A stretch of 64,000 bases of DNA from VAZQ01 sp035293945 (GTDB taxonomy: Bacteria > Pseudomonadota > Alphaproteobacteria > Rhizobiales > Xanthobacteraceae), in NCBI GenBank assembly GCA_035293945.1, contig DATGLV010000025.1:99681-163680 (forward strand). Reading direction: 5' to 3'. The first letter of the stretch is position 1, and every line of letters starts with the position of its first letter. Under the pieces are notes generated by a model, which did no database searches, was not told the DNA's origin, and saw nothing but the letters and a program-made list of their open reading frames with translations. A program made the position numbers and the translations under genes. Shown piece by piece: positions 8,123-16,989 of this stretch.

Positions 8123-9817
8123 CTACTGCTTGAAGCCGACCACCAGCGGAGCCGGATAGGATTCAGCTATCGGCTCGCCGCGGCTTTTGACCGTGACCTT
8201 GTACATTCCGGCCTGCTGGATCGCGTCCGGCGGAATGGTGGCATCAAGCTCGTTGCGGTTGACAAAGTGCGTCTCGAGCTCGCGGCCGTTCAGCAGTACC
8301 TGATGGAACGGCCAGAATCCGCGGCCTTTCACTTTCAGAATCGTCGGCCCGCTGCCTTGCGTCAGCGCAAGCGGCGAGATGTCGATATGCTCGGACAATT
8401 GTTGCCAGGAATTGAACTCCGGAATCGGGTTGACGTATTTGTGAAAGCCGATGTCGATCATCTTGCCGTTCATCACCACCATTTTCACATTGGTGGTCGC
8501 CCACATGTCCTGCAGCGGATTACCTTCGACGATCGAGAGATCCGCCACCTTGCCGGGCTCGACGCTGCCGTAGTCCCTATCCTTGCGAAAGGTCTTGGCG
8601 ACATTCAAGGTCGCGGCCTGAATCACTGTCATCGGCGGAGCGCCCGCCTCGACGTCCATGGTCATGCCCTCGTGCATCAGGAGGCCGGCCATGCCGCGCG
8701 GAGAATCCGACCCTTCCTTGAGGATGCCGCCGGCCTGGACGAAGCGGCGGATGAATTCGTTCGCCTTGGCATAGCCGATCCGCGTTTGCTCGAGCTGCTC
8801 TGCCTTGTAGCGCTTGAACAGCTTATCGGTCGTGTATTCGGTGATGACGCGCACCGCGGCCGGGAAATTGGTGCCGGGGTCGCCGAGGATTTCCTGCTCC
8901 TTCTGCCAGAAGCGCTGCGCGCTCGGCGACAGGGGCCGAAGCCACTTGGCGATGGTAGGCGTCCATGCCACGTGGTGCTCCACCATCGGGGCGATGACCT
9001 TGTCGAAATTCTCAGGCTCGTACTGCGCGCCCGCGATCTCGGCGTCGATCCTGCCGGCGGTACGGTCGATCGCAAGCTTGCGCCGGCGATCGAGATCCAT
9101 GATCGAGGTGTAGCCCACGCTCCAGATGTGCTCGACGCCGTCGACACCCGCATTGGCCGAGGCGATCACATCCCAGCTATGGCTGGTCACACCGAAGCCA
9201 AGCCGATGCGCCTCGTCGGCGGCGGCCCTCACCAGCTCGGGGGTGAGATACTCGCTGAGCTTGATGACATCGTAGCCGTCTCGCTTCTTATCCTGGATGG
9301 CGGCGCGAATCTCGTCGGGCGTGTCGGCCGTTATGTAACCGCGCCAGGCGCGCGAGCCTTCGGTGTCGAGCTCACCCCGACGCTCGCCGATCGCCTGCCC
9401 GGCGGCCCAGATCCGCGGCCCGCGAATCTTGCCCATATTGGTCCCGTCCCGCTGCGCGAGCGCCCACGGACCGTTCTGATTTGTTTCGATCTCCACGCAG
9501 GTGGTGATGCCGAGATGAAGATAGAGCTCGCCCCAGAATGCTTCCCAGTGGCAGTGGCCATCGATGAAGCCCGGCATGATGGTCCTGCCCCTGGCATCGA
9601 TGATCTGCGCGCCGGGCGGAATCGTGACCTCGCCGCTGTGGCCGACGGCCCTGAAACGATCGCCCTCGATCACGATCACGGAATTGTCGATCGGCGGTCG
9701 TCCGGTTCCGTCGATCAGCAGTCCGCCTTGGATGACGAGCGCCTGGGCTGCGGCCTGCGTCATCGGCGCGAGAGCGCCGGCGGCCACGAGCAAAGTGGCG
9801 GCGATCAATTTCTTCAT
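8123..9817 (-). CDS. secreted amidohydrolase with C-terminal IPT/TIG-like domain
   Basis: Metal-dependent amidohydrolase superfamily (TIM barrel); substrate unknown, probably a cyclic amide, imide or dipeptide. Seen: signal peptide in the first 25 residues, PGFIDGHCHWE with the HxH metal ligands after strand 1, TSHSWD and VEHIW for the later His ligands, and EGSDSP for the catalytic Asp. The barrel ends with a VEPGKVADLSIVEGNPL segment and is followed by about 90 residues shaped like an IPT/TIG beta-sandwich (SGPTILKVKGRGF...), unusual for this family. Start: the frame runs on to 10021, but through a palindromic repeat (9853-9930); ATG 9817 directly precedes the signal peptide, giving 564 aa. 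Confidence 0.88.
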   Translation of the reverse strand: MKKLIAATLLVAAGALAPMTQAAAQALVIQGGLLIDGTGRPPIDNSVIVIEGDRFRAVGHSGEVTIPPGAQIIDARGRTIMPGFIDGHCHWEAFWGELYLHLGITTCVEIETNQNGPWALAQRDGTNMGKIRGPRIWAAGQAIGERRGELDTEGSRAWRGYITADTPDEIRAAIQDKKRDGYDVIKLSEYLTPELVRAAADEAHRLGFGVTSHSWDVIASANAGVDGVEHIWSVGYTSIMDLDRRRKLAIDRTAGRIDAEIAGAQYEPENFDKVIAPMVEHHVAWTPTIAKWLRPLSPSAQRFWQKEQEILGDPGTNFPAAVRVITEYTTDKLFKRYKAEQLEQTRIGYAKANEFIRRFVQAGGILKEGSDSPRGMAGLLMHEGMTMDVEAGAPPMTVIQAATLNVAKTFRKDRDYGSVEPGKVADLSIVEGNPLQDMWATTNVKMVVMNGKMIDIGFHKYVNPIPEFNSWQQLSEHIDISPLALTQGSGPTILKVKGRGFWPFHQVLLNGRELETHFVNRNELDATIPPDAIQQAGMYKVTVKSRGEPIAESYPAPLVVGFKQ

Positions 9818-9852
9818 GCTGAAGCGGCTGCCGATCGAATCAATCCACTTCA

Positions 9853-9930
9853 GCGTCGTTGCCGGGCTTGACCCGGCAATCCATCTTCTTACGAAAAAGT
9901 TGGACCCGCGGGTCAAGCCCGCGGGTGACG
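9853..9930. repeat. palindromic repeat (cgtcgttgccgggcttgacc... / ...gcccgcgggtgacg)
   Basis: Two hairpin arms face each other: gttgccgggcttgacccggcaa near 9859-9879 and gacccgcgggtcaagcccgcgggtgacg at 9903-9930. Read through, it gives the SSPAGLTRGS...RRWIAGSSPATT peptide that often extends false ORFs in this bacterial group. It lies upstream of the amidohydrolase start and settles that start at 9817. Its right arm is the uninterrupted version of the arm found with an insertion at 24591-24653. Confidence 0.85.
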
Positions 9931-10435
9931 ACTGCAGCAGGTCTTTTCGATCGGAACCCGCGCTAACGTGCGAGATCATGTCTTTCCTTCCCATCAGTCG
10001 AGCCGTCGATGACTGTCGCATCGGTTTCAGCCCGACTCAAATCTCCGTGCCGACTGTCAAGGCTCAGTCATGCACGCGCCGGCATCGGCGCATGCTCCAA
10101 GCGTAATTATTCATGTCGCCCATAAGGGCAATCAATCTCACATATTCCGCGCACCAGCAATAGGCCGGCCGCGCTTGACCTCTTGCGCGTCTTCTGACTC
10201 CGACGCCTGCGCTCATCTCTTCAGATATGAAGCCGGGAAATCACGGCTCACGCATTGCAGGATGTTGCAGATGCGACTAATCTCGTTAGGCTGCTTACTA
10301 ATAGATCAGGCGCTTGGCTGATGGCGGTGCGAGAAGGGGCCTCATGATCGCATGACCTCTCGATATCGACAGGATGAGCAATTCGACAAGGTGGCCGCGA
10401 GCGGCGGGCACGAGCAAGCCCAAGGCAGCCGCGAG
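9931..10435. other. divergent intergenic region between amidohydrolase and secreted-protein genes
   Basis: About 500 bases with no supported gene. It is less GC-rich than its neighbours around 10080-10320 and probably holds both divergent promoters. A short dyad (ctaatctcgttag near 10274-10286) was seen but is too weak to call an operator. Confidence 0.4.
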
Positions 10436-11365
10436 ATGAACGTTCGGCGGCATTTGGCGTTGCTGGCGTTGTTGGCCGGCAGCATTGCCGCGGCCGGAAT
10501 CCGGGCCCCTCCCGCCGCCGCCAGGGACAATCTTGCAAGAGGCGCCGCACCCGTCCCGGATTTTTCCGGCGTATGGCATCACGGTCGCCTCCCCTGGTTC
10601 ATACCACCCGCATCCGGCCCGGGCCCGGTGACTAATTTGTCGCGCGAGAAGGGTACCGGCGTGAGCGACAACGCCTCGCTGGTCGGCGACTACAAGAACC
10701 CGATCTTGCAGGCCTGGGCCGCAGAGGTCGTGCGGAAGAGGGGTGAACTGTCGCGCGCCGGCATCATCAATCCAAATCCGTCGAACACGTGCTGGCCGGA
10801 GCCGGTGCCGTTCCTGTTCAAGAACGCCGCCATAGAGATGCTGCAGCTGCCGGCAGAGACGGTGATGTTGTTCAGCGAAGATCATGAGGTGCGCCGCGCG
10901 CGCATGAACGAGCCGCACCCGGCACAGGTGACGCCCTCATGGCATGGAGATGCCGTCGGCCATTACGAAGGCGATACGCTGGTGATCGACACGGTGGGCG
11001 TCAGGACCGACCGGCCACATCCTATGATCGACCTGTTTGGTACGCCCTACACCGGGAAGCTGCACGTCGTGGAGCGCTATCGGCTGGTTGATCTCGCGGA
11101 TGCAAAGGACGCGCTGGCACGCGGCGCCAAGGAGAACCGGCGAGCGACCGCGGAACCCATCTTTTCCAATTACAGCGACAAATACTTGCGGATCGATTTC
11201 ACGATCGAGGATGCCGGCGCCTTCACGACGCCGTGGATGGCCAACATGATTTATCAGCGCGACCGACACGAAGAGTGGACGGAGGTCGCCTGCGCTGAAA
11301 ACACGTTCGACTTCTTCCACAGCGAGGCCGCGCAGGTCCCGCGCGCCGACAAGCCGGATTTCTGA
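10436..11365 (+). CDS. secreted protein of unknown function with DFSGVW motif
   Basis: Function unknown. Seen in 309 aa: signal peptide (residues 1-about 33, ending AAARD), the motif PDFSGVW, a WPEPVPF stretch, then WHGDAVGHYEGDTLVIDTVGV, a pattern recurring in exported proteins of soil bacteria. About 60% of the length is predicted beta-rich. ATG 10436 was chosen over upstream starts because the signal peptide begins there. It is divergent from the amidohydrolase, so the two could be co-regulated. It could be a small-molecule-binding or hydrolytic beta protein; no catalytic motif is evident. Confidence 0.75.
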   Translation: MNVRRHLALLALLAGSIAAAGIRAPPAAARDNLARGAAPVPDFSGVWHHGRLPWFIPPASGPGPVTNLSREKGTGVSDNASLVGDYKNPILQAWAAEVVRKRGELSRAGIINPNPSNTCWPEPVPFLFKNAAIEMLQLPAETVMLFSEDHEVRRARMNEPHPAQVTPSWHGDAVGHYEGDTLVIDTVGVRTDRPHPMIDLFGTPYTGKLHVVERYRLVDLADAKDALARGAKENRRATAEPIFSNYSDKYLRIDFTIEDAGAFTTPWMANMIYQRDRHEEWTEVACAENTFDFFHSEAAQVPRADKPDF

Positions 11366-11702
11366 CGGACCAGGACGCGGACACGCAAACGCCTGCACTT
11401 CCAGAGGCATGGGCGGCCACGACCCCTCCTTCCCGGCAGCGAACATGGCGGACAACTCACGCGCTACAAAAGGCGGTCAAATGACCCGCTACGGAAACTT
11501 CACCATATGGACACTTCAAGAATTCAAAGGCCACCGGTAAGCTCGTGATCGTCGCAGCTCGCTGTGACATGGGGGGTGCTCCGTTTGTGTCCTGGCAGTC
11601 ACAAGTTGGAGTACCCCCTCCTCGCCTGACACAAAATTCCCCGGCTTGACGAGCGCCGGGGCGAGGCAGAGAATCCAGCCCAAATCAGATGCAGGTGGGT
11701 TC
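11366..11702. other. intergenic region without supported gene
   Basis: About 340 bases between the DFSGVW protein and the exported protein of the ABC operon. An imperfect dyad around 11563-11635 (tgtgacatggggggtgctcc...ggagtaccccctcctcgcctgacaca) could be a hairpin or operator in the promoter region of the downstream operon. No coding signal. Confidence 0.4.
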
Positions 11703-12203
11703 ATGACCAAGGCCCGCAATTTCAGCATTCGAGCTGGCAATCAGTTGCTGGATCGCCGCGGCAGTCCGTCGCTGGCGCTGTCCCGGCGCTCCCTGCTGGC
11801 ACTGGGCTGTCTCGCGCCCTTCGCGACTCTCCCGGCGCGCGCCGGCGAGGTCGTGACCTTCGCGGATCTCGCCGTCGCGGGCGGGGAAGGATACACCGAC
11901 AAAGCCCGGAAGCTTGCCGGCAAGACGGTGGAGATGCGCGGTTACATGGCGCCGCCGCTGAAGCCGGAAATCGATTTCTTCGTGCTCACCAGCCTGCCGA
12001 CCGCCATCTGCCCGTTCTGCGACGCTGCGGCGAGCTGGCCGGACGACATCGTGCTGGTGCAGCTGAGCCGCCCGGTACGCGCGCTCGCCTACGACGTCCT
12101 GCTCGACGTCAGCGGGACCTTGGACATCGGCGAATACACCGATGAAAGGACCGGGTTCGTCAGTCTGGTGCGGCTCAACGAAGCCAAATACGTGAAGGTC
12201 TGA
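11703..12203 (+). CDS. exported protein with CPFC motif, first gene of ABC operon (DUF3299-like)
   Basis: Small exported protein, 166 aa. Seen: SRRSLLALG followed by a hydrophobic stretch and ARA, a Tat-like signal. A single compact domain follows with VEMRGYMAPPL, then FFVLTSLPTAICPFCDAAASWPDDIVLV; the CPFC pair could bind metal or form a disulfide. The G-Y-M-x-P-L plus C-P-F-C plan recalls DUF3299 proteins, which in other bacteria accompany MacB-like ABC transporters of metal-related loci. This match is by eye only. Stop at 12203 is 6 bases before the ABC ATPase, so the three genes 11703-14152 form one operon. ATG 11703 was chosen because the signal begins shortly after it. Confidence 0.75.
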   Translation: MTKARNFSIRAGNQLLDRRGSPSLALSRRSLLALGCLAPFATLPARAGEVVTFADLAVAGGEGYTDKARKLAGKTVEMRGYMAPPLKPEIDFFVLTSLPTAICPFCDAAASWPDDIVLVQLSRPVRALAYDVLLDVSGTLDIGEYTDERTGFVSLVRLNEAKYVKV

Positions 12204-12209
12204 TCGTCG

Positions 12210-12947
12210 TTGAACCAGGCAAAGCCGGGCAAGGCGCGGGCGCCCGCCCTCAGGATCGAGAACTTGGAGGTCGGCTACGCCAATGGGGCCGGCGCGGTAA
12301 CGGCGCTGGAAGTCGAGCAGTTGGGCGTGCCCCCGGGCGGGCTGCTCGCGGTCACCGGGCCATCCGGATCGGGCAAATCCACGCTGCTGTATGCCATCGG
12401 CGGGCTCTTGCGACCGCGCCGCGGAAAGGTTCTGTGGGACGAGCACGATATCCTCAGCTATGGCGAATCGGCGCGGGATCGCTGGCGCCGCCACACCGTC
12501 GGTTTCGCGTTCCAGGATTTCCACCTGCTGCCTGAGCTGACGCCGCTGCAGAACGTGCTGTTGCCGGCAAGCTTCGAGCATTTTGCGGCGACACCCGCAG
12601 TGCGCTCCCGCGCCGTTTCCCTGCTCGAGCATTTTTCCGTGCCGCAGGCGCGGCGGAGCACGGCCAGCCTGTCGCGCGGGGAGCAACAGCGCGTCGCGAT
12701 CGCCCGTGCGCTCTTGTTTGATCCGCCCGTGATCCTCGCCGATGAGCCAACCGCGAGCCTCGACGCCAAGGCCGGTGGCATCGTCATCGATATCCTGCTG
12801 CAATTGAGCCAAGCCGACCATCGCACCGTGATCGCGATCAGCCACGACCAGGAGCTGCTCAAGCGATCCCCCGATGTGGTCGCGCTCGATCACGGCCGCT
12901 TGACCGCCCGCCAGCCGCAGATGGCCGCACAGGCAGCCGCATCATGA
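12210..12947 (+). CDS. ABC transporter ATP-binding protein, LolD/MacB-like
   Basis: ATPase subunit of a mechanotransmission-type ABC transporter. Seen in 245 aa: Walker A GPSGSGKST at about 50-58, Q-loop in FAFQDFHLL, signature LSRGEQQRVAIARAL, Walker B VILADEPTASLD and switch His in AISHDQE. The start appears to be TTG 12210, as no ATG or GTG precedes the first beta strand in frame. It overlaps the permease start by 4 bases (ATGA at 12944-12947). The order exported protein, ATPase, permease argues for work on a periplasmic substrate or envelope component rather than cytoplasmic import. Confidence 0.92.
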   Translation: MNQAKPGKARAPALRIENLEVGYANGAGAVTALEVEQLGVPPGGLLAVTGPSGSGKSTLLYAIGGLLRPRRGKVLWDEHDILSYGESARDRWRRHTVGFAFQDFHLLPELTPLQNVLLPASFEHFAATPAVRSRAVSLLEHFSVPQARRSTASLSRGEQQRVAIARALLFDPPVILADEPTASLDAKAGGIVIDILLQLSQADHRTVIAISHDQELLKRSPDVVALDHGRLTARQPQMAAQAAAS

Positions 12948-14152
12948 ACCCGTTCCTCGTCGTGCGCGCCACCATCGCCCGCCATCGCGGAACATACCTG
13001 CTGTTCATCCTCTTGGTCGCGATCGCGACCGCGATCGGGGTCGGCATCACCACCCAGGAAGCGGCGCTACGCATCGGCAGCGCCCGCGCCGCCGACAAGT
13101 TCGACCTGGTGGTGGCAGCCCCCGGCAGCGAGACCGACGTGGTGCTGGCGGCGATTTATCTCAGGCCCGGCACGGTGCCGCTGCTCGACCCCTCGATGGT
13201 CGGCAAGGTGCTGAACGAGCCGCGCGCCAAGATTTCGGCACCGCTCGGCTTCGGCGACAATATCCACGGCTCGCCCATCGTCGGTACCGTGCCGGCCTTC
13301 GCCGATTATCTCTCCGGCGGATTGCAGGAAGGGCGCGTCTTCGCCCGTGAGGACGAAGCAGTCGCCGGCGCCGCGGCGCCGGTCGCCATGGGCGAAAGCT
13401 TCCATCCCAACCATGGCCGCAACCCATTCCTTGCTCCCGGTGCCGAGCAGCATGCCGAGACACTGACGGTGGTCGGGCGCATGAAACCGACCGGAACCCC
13501 GTGGGACAATTCGGTGATCGTGCCGATCGAGTCGGTCTGGCGCGTGCACGGCCTTCCCGTCGGCCACGCGGACGGGGACACCCATATCGGGCCGCCGTTC
13601 GATCCCGCGCATGTGCCGGGCGTGCCGGCGATCGTGATCAAGCCGGACACCATCAATGCCGCCTACGGGCTGCGCAATCTCTATCGCACGCCGCTCAGCA
13701 TGGCGTTCTTTCCGGCCGAAGCCCTGATCCGGCTTTACGAAGTGCTCGGCGACATCCGCGAGCTCATGAGCTGGCTCGCCTTGGCGACCCAGGGCCTGGT
13801 GGTGATCGCCATGCTGGCGGGCGTCATGGCGATCCTCACCCTGCATCGCCGGCAGTTCGCGGTGCTGCGCGCGCTCGGCGCGCCGCGCCTTTACATTTTC
13901 CTCTGCGTCTGGGCTCAGATCGCGGTGATTGCGGTTGCCGGCGCGCTGTTAGGCTTGCTGCTCGGCGCCGGCGCCGCCATGCTGATCTCGCACATGATCA
14001 CGCGCGCGACCGGCATTGTGCTGCCGGCGGAGATCGGCCCCGACGAATGGTCACTGGTCGCCGGCATGATCGGCTTCGGCTTGATCGTCGCGACCGTGCC
14101 GGCCTTCATCAGCTATAGGCGGTCCGTCATCCAGTCGCTGACCGCGCAGTGA
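12944..14152 (+). CDS. FtsX/MacB-type ABC transporter permease
   Basis: Membrane partner of the ATPase just upstream, 402 aa. Seen: one N-terminal membrane segment (about 18-40), a large periplasmic MacB_PCD-like domain (about 45-270), then three membrane segments (about 275-300, 315-350 and 370-392), the layout of LolC/MacB/FtsX permeases. The segment QFAVLRALGAPRLYIF is the typical cytoplasmic coupling region. One gene is present, so a homodimer is likely. His/Asp-rich stretches in the periplasmic domain (HGSPIVG, HPNHGRNPF, HADGDTHIGPPFDP) would suit metal or peptide handling, but this is inference. Confidence 0.9.
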   Translation: MNPFLVVRATIARHRGTYLLFILLVAIATAIGVGITTQEAALRIGSARAADKFDLVVAAPGSETDVVLAAIYLRPGTVPLLDPSMVGKVLNEPRAKISAPLGFGDNIHGSPIVGTVPAFADYLSGGLQEGRVFAREDEAVAGAAAPVAMGESFHPNHGRNPFLAPGAEQHAETLTVVGRMKPTGTPWDNSVIVPIESVWRVHGLPVGHADGDTHIGPPFDPAHVPGVPAIVIKPDTINAAYGLRNLYRTPLSMAFFPAEALIRLYEVLGDIRELMSWLALATQGLVVIAMLAGVMAILTLHRRQFAVLRALGAPRLYIFLCVWAQIAVIAVAGALLGLLLGAGAAMLISHMITRATGIVLPAEIGPDEWSLVAGMIGFGLIVATVPAFISYRRSVIQSLTAQ

Positions 14153-14270
14153 GCGAGGCGATCAATGCGCGATTGCCCTCTATTCCCATCGTCTGTAAGC
14201 TTTCGGCGTGAAGTTTTCCACGTCATCGTCATGGAGCGCTCGCAAGAGGCGCGCGTCAGGGAGTCTAACC

Positions 14271-16064
14271 ATGCTCAGTGGTAATGTTCATCGCCTGCCC
14301 AAGTCCGCTCACCGGCTGATCAAGCTCGCCGGCATTGCGCTCGCCGGCGCGTCGGTCATGGCGCTCGCCGCCTCCGCTCCGGCGGCGGAAGCCTACAAGC
14401 TCACGGTCAGCAAGGAGCGGCTCCTCAACGCGCAGAACGAGCCGCAGAACTGGCTGATGATGAACGGCGACTATTCCTCGCAACGGTATTCCAAGCTCAC
14501 GCAGATCAATCGGGACAATGTCAAGAACATGCGGATGGTCTGGGCGCTGGCGCTCGGCGGCATGCAGGACATCGGACAGAACGGGCCGGAGAACGAGGTC
14601 AATCCGCTGATCGACAACGGCTACATGTACACGACTGATGGCTGGGGTACCGTCTACAAGATCGACGCGCGCGACCCTAATCATGGCGAGTATGTGTGGA
14701 TCAGCAATTCGGGCGTCCGTCACGAAGGCAATGTTTCGCGCACTCGCGGCATCGCGCTGTGGGACGACAAGGTGATCGCCAATCTGCCGGACGGCCGCGT
14801 CATCGCCATCAATCGCGACAGCGGCGAGATCGTGTGGGACAAGAAGGTCGCGGTCGCCAACGAGTTCGGCAGCAAGGAGCGGTTCTTCACCGCACCGATG
14901 ACCATCGATGGCAAGGTCCTGGTCGCCAACGGGGCCGGCGACGGCGCGACGCGCGGTTGGATCGCCGCGCTCGACGTGAACACCGGCAACGAGCTGTGGC
15001 GCTGGTACGCGGTGCCCAAGCCTGGCGAGCCGGGCAGCGAAACCTGGAAGGACAGCAACAATGCCTGGAAGACCGGCGGCGGCGGCATCTGGCAGACCGG
15101 CTCGTACGACCCGGCGAGCGGGCTCACCATCTGGGGCACCGGCAACCCGATCCCGCAGATGGATCCGCAGGCGCGGCCCGGCGACAATCTCTATACCGAC
15201 TCGGTCGTGGCCCTCGACGTCAATACCGGCAAGCTCGCTTGGTACTTCCAGTACACGCCGAACGACGGCTGGGACTACGACGAGATCGGCGTGCACATGC
15301 TCTACGACGTCAACATCAATGGCGAGAACCGGAAAGTGGTCGGCCATTTCGGCCGCAACGGTTTCTTCTACGAGCTCGATCGTAACAACGGCAGCTTCAT
15401 CAGGGGCCAGCAATACGTCAACGATCTGAACTGGACCAAGGGCCTCGATCCCAAGACGGGCAAGCCGGTCGAATACGATCCCAAGCTCGACGTGCAGACC
15501 TACGTGCCGGCGGCGCGCCAGCTGCGCGGCGACGGCATGAAGCGCACCTGCCCGACCTGGCACGGGGGCGTCGCCCACCAGCCGCCGGCCTATAATCCGA
15601 TCAAGCACATCGCCTACGGAGTCGGCGCCGAAGGCTGCTTCTCGCAGAACGGCGCCAAGGTCGCATTCAAAGGTCCGGACGGCGGCATCGATGCCAAGAA
15701 CAGCGAGAGGCGAACCTTCACCAGCGATCTCTATTACGGCGCCGTCACGGCCTACGACACGGTCAACAACAAGGTCGTCGCCAAGGCGGTGCAGCCGATC
15801 GAGCTTCGCTCCGGGGCGCTGGACACCGCAGGCGGCGTGTTGTTCACCGCGACGCAGGACGGATGGGTCATCGCCTATGACGACGACACGCTACAGGAAT
15901 TGTGGCGCTTCAACCTGGGCACACCGCTCAAGGGCGCGCCGGTAACCTACGCGATCGGCCCCAAGCAATACCTCGCCGTGCAGTCGAGCGGACGCCATCT
16001 GCATCCGATCAAGTACGATAACCTGCTCGACTCGAGCTATCTGTTCGTGTTCGCGCTGAACTGA
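14271..16064 (+). CDS. PQQ-dependent dehydrogenase 1, methanol/ethanol family-like
   Basis: Periplasmic quinoprotein that oxidises an alcohol or aldehyde with PQQ and passes electrons to a cytochrome c. Seen in 597 aa: signal peptide (cut near residue 39-41) and beta-propeller W-motifs (LDVNTGNELW, YDDDTLQELWRFNLGT). GTGNP (Asn292) matches the family's metal-ligand Asn, and NDGWDYDE places the catalytic Asp at 335 with a second Asp at 337, the position linked to lanthanide binding. The usual ligand Glu aligns by eye with Asp224. No vicinal Cys pair and no C-terminal heme domain. ATG 14271 is preceded by aggga. The c-type cytochrome at 16241 is convergent and may be the electron acceptor. Confidence 0.9.
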   Translation: MLSGNVHRLPKSAHRLIKLAGIALAGASVMALAASAPAAEAYKLTVSKERLLNAQNEPQNWLMMNGDYSSQRYSKLTQINRDNVKNMRMVWALALGGMQDIGQNGPENEVNPLIDNGYMYTTDGWGTVYKIDARDPNHGEYVWISNSGVRHEGNVSRTRGIALWDDKVIANLPDGRVIAINRDSGEIVWDKKVAVANEFGSKERFFTAPMTIDGKVLVANGAGDGATRGWIAALDVNTGNELWRWYAVPKPGEPGSETWKDSNNAWKTGGGGIWQTGSYDPASGLTIWGTGNPIPQMDPQARPGDNLYTDSVVALDVNTGKLAWYFQYTPNDGWDYDEIGVHMLYDVNINGENRKVVGHFGRNGFFYELDRNNGSFIRGQQYVNDLNWTKGLDPKTGKPVEYDPKLDVQTYVPAARQLRGDGMKRTCPTWHGGVAHQPPAYNPIKHIAYGVGAEGCFSQNGAKVAFKGPDGGIDAKNSERRTFTSDLYYGAVTAYDTVNNKVVAKAVQPIELRSGALDTAGGVLFTATQDGWVIAYDDDTLQELWRFNLGTPLKGAPVTYAIGPKQYLAVQSSGRHLHPIKYDNLLDSSYLFVFALN

Positions 16065-16072
16065 GGCTGTCT

Positions 16073-16217
16073 GTAGGGTGGGCATTGCGCGACGAGGCGG
16101 TGCCCACTTCCTCGAGGGGGCGCAATGCCCACGCGAAGCGTTGCCGCGTGGGCAAAATCGCCTACATGCGCTCAGCCCAAGCGTCTACGGCACGGGCGGC
16201 GATTTTTCCCACCCTAC
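16073..16217. repeat. palindromic intergenic repeat (gtagggtggg...cccaccctac)
   Basis: About 145 bases, with inverted ends gtagggtggg (16073-16082) and cccaccctac (16208-16217) and internal repeats of gtgggca/tgcccac. It fills the gap between the convergent PQQ dehydrogenase and cytochrome genes, where it could end transcripts from both sides. A related element with ends gtagcgtgtgca/tgcacaccctac lies at 42161-42265. Confidence 0.8.
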
Positions 16218-16240
16218 GGCCCGCACGGTCGGCCGAGGGC

Positions 16241-16762
16241 CTACTTCGGCAAATCAGCGCAGGTCTCGTCTTCCTTGCCCCAGAAATCCACGCACTGGGC
16301 GTGGTTCATCGGTCCCTTGCCGATGACCTTGGCCATGAGGAAGTCTGCCAGGTAACCGATCTCGTTCGGCGCCAATGTCGCGGGCGGATCGAACATGGTG
16401 AGCTGCCGTGCCGTGAGATCGGCCTGCTTGAGGCCGTAGCAGCGGCCGTCGCTATAGGCGAACTTGTCGAACGCCGGCATGTCCGTGCCGGGACGCCCGC
16501 ATTTGATGGTGGTGATCACGTTCTGCCGATCGAGCGTGCTGGCCCGCAGATCGGCCCCATCCGGCATCTGGTTGTCCATCTTGTGGCCGTCGCCCGCCCA
16601 CCCATGACACGCCTGGCAATGGGCGTCGCGGTGGAACAGCCGCTCCCCCGCGGCAATGTCCGCAGGATCAACACTTTGCGCTTGCGCGCCCATGGACGGG
16701 CAGACCGCATAGGCAAGGACCATCAGGAAGCTCGCGAGGATTTGATTTTTCTGTTTCGACAC
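16241..16762 (-). CDS. c-type cytochrome, monoheme, exported
   Basis: Periplasmic electron carrier. Seen: signal peptide (QILASFLMVLAYAVC...AQAQ), one heme site CQACH with the downstream pattern of class I cytochromes, a TDMPAF motif supplying the likely Met axial ligand, and extra Cys pairs (IKCG, GRCYG, AQCVDF, ETCADL) that may form disulfides. The frame is open to 16900; GTG 16762 was chosen because gagg lies 9 bases upstream and the signal peptide begins there (173 aa). Convergent with PQQ dehydrogenase 1; cytochromes of this kind often accept electrons from such enzymes. Confidence 0.85.
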   Translation of the reverse strand: MSKQKNQILASFLMVLAYAVCPSMGAQAQSVDPADIAAGERLFHRDAHCQACHGWAGDGHKMDNQMPDGADLRASTLDRQNVITTIKCGRPGTDMPAFDKFAYSDGRCYGLKQADLTARQLTMFDPPATLAPNEIGYLADFLMAKVIGKGPMNHAQCVDFWGKEDETCADLPK

Positions 16763-16989
16763 GCCGGTCACCCTCACTCTTTGGGACTCTCTGCAAGAAG
16801 GATTCTTCGCAAGATCGTTTGCCGTCGGATCAATCGCTGGTGCGACGCGCATTGGCGAGCCGATCCTTGCGGCGTTTTGCTGGGTTTCACAGGGGCTCAA
16901 CTCATCTTACACTTTTTACTCTTTACACCGTGTGGCACCGTCACACTGTGCGGCACCGCGCAGTGGTCCATCGCGCAATGGCTCTTCGA

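Noticed and set aside
8093..9871. Long frame (592 codons) antisense to the amidohydrolase
   Set aside because: It is a shadow of the real gene in GC-rich DNA; the minus-strand frame has a signal peptide and amidohydrolase motifs, while this frame has no family features and His/Arg-rich composition.
9818..10021. Extension of the amidohydrolase start to 10021
   Set aside because: The extra 68 residues are translated repeat sequence (SSPAGLTRGS... and RRWIAGSSPATT), not part of the protein; ATG 9817 begins the signal peptide.
14265..15608. Frame of 447 codons antisense to PQQ dehydrogenase 1
   Set aside because: The + strand has the signal peptide and propeller motifs; this one has no recognisable domain.
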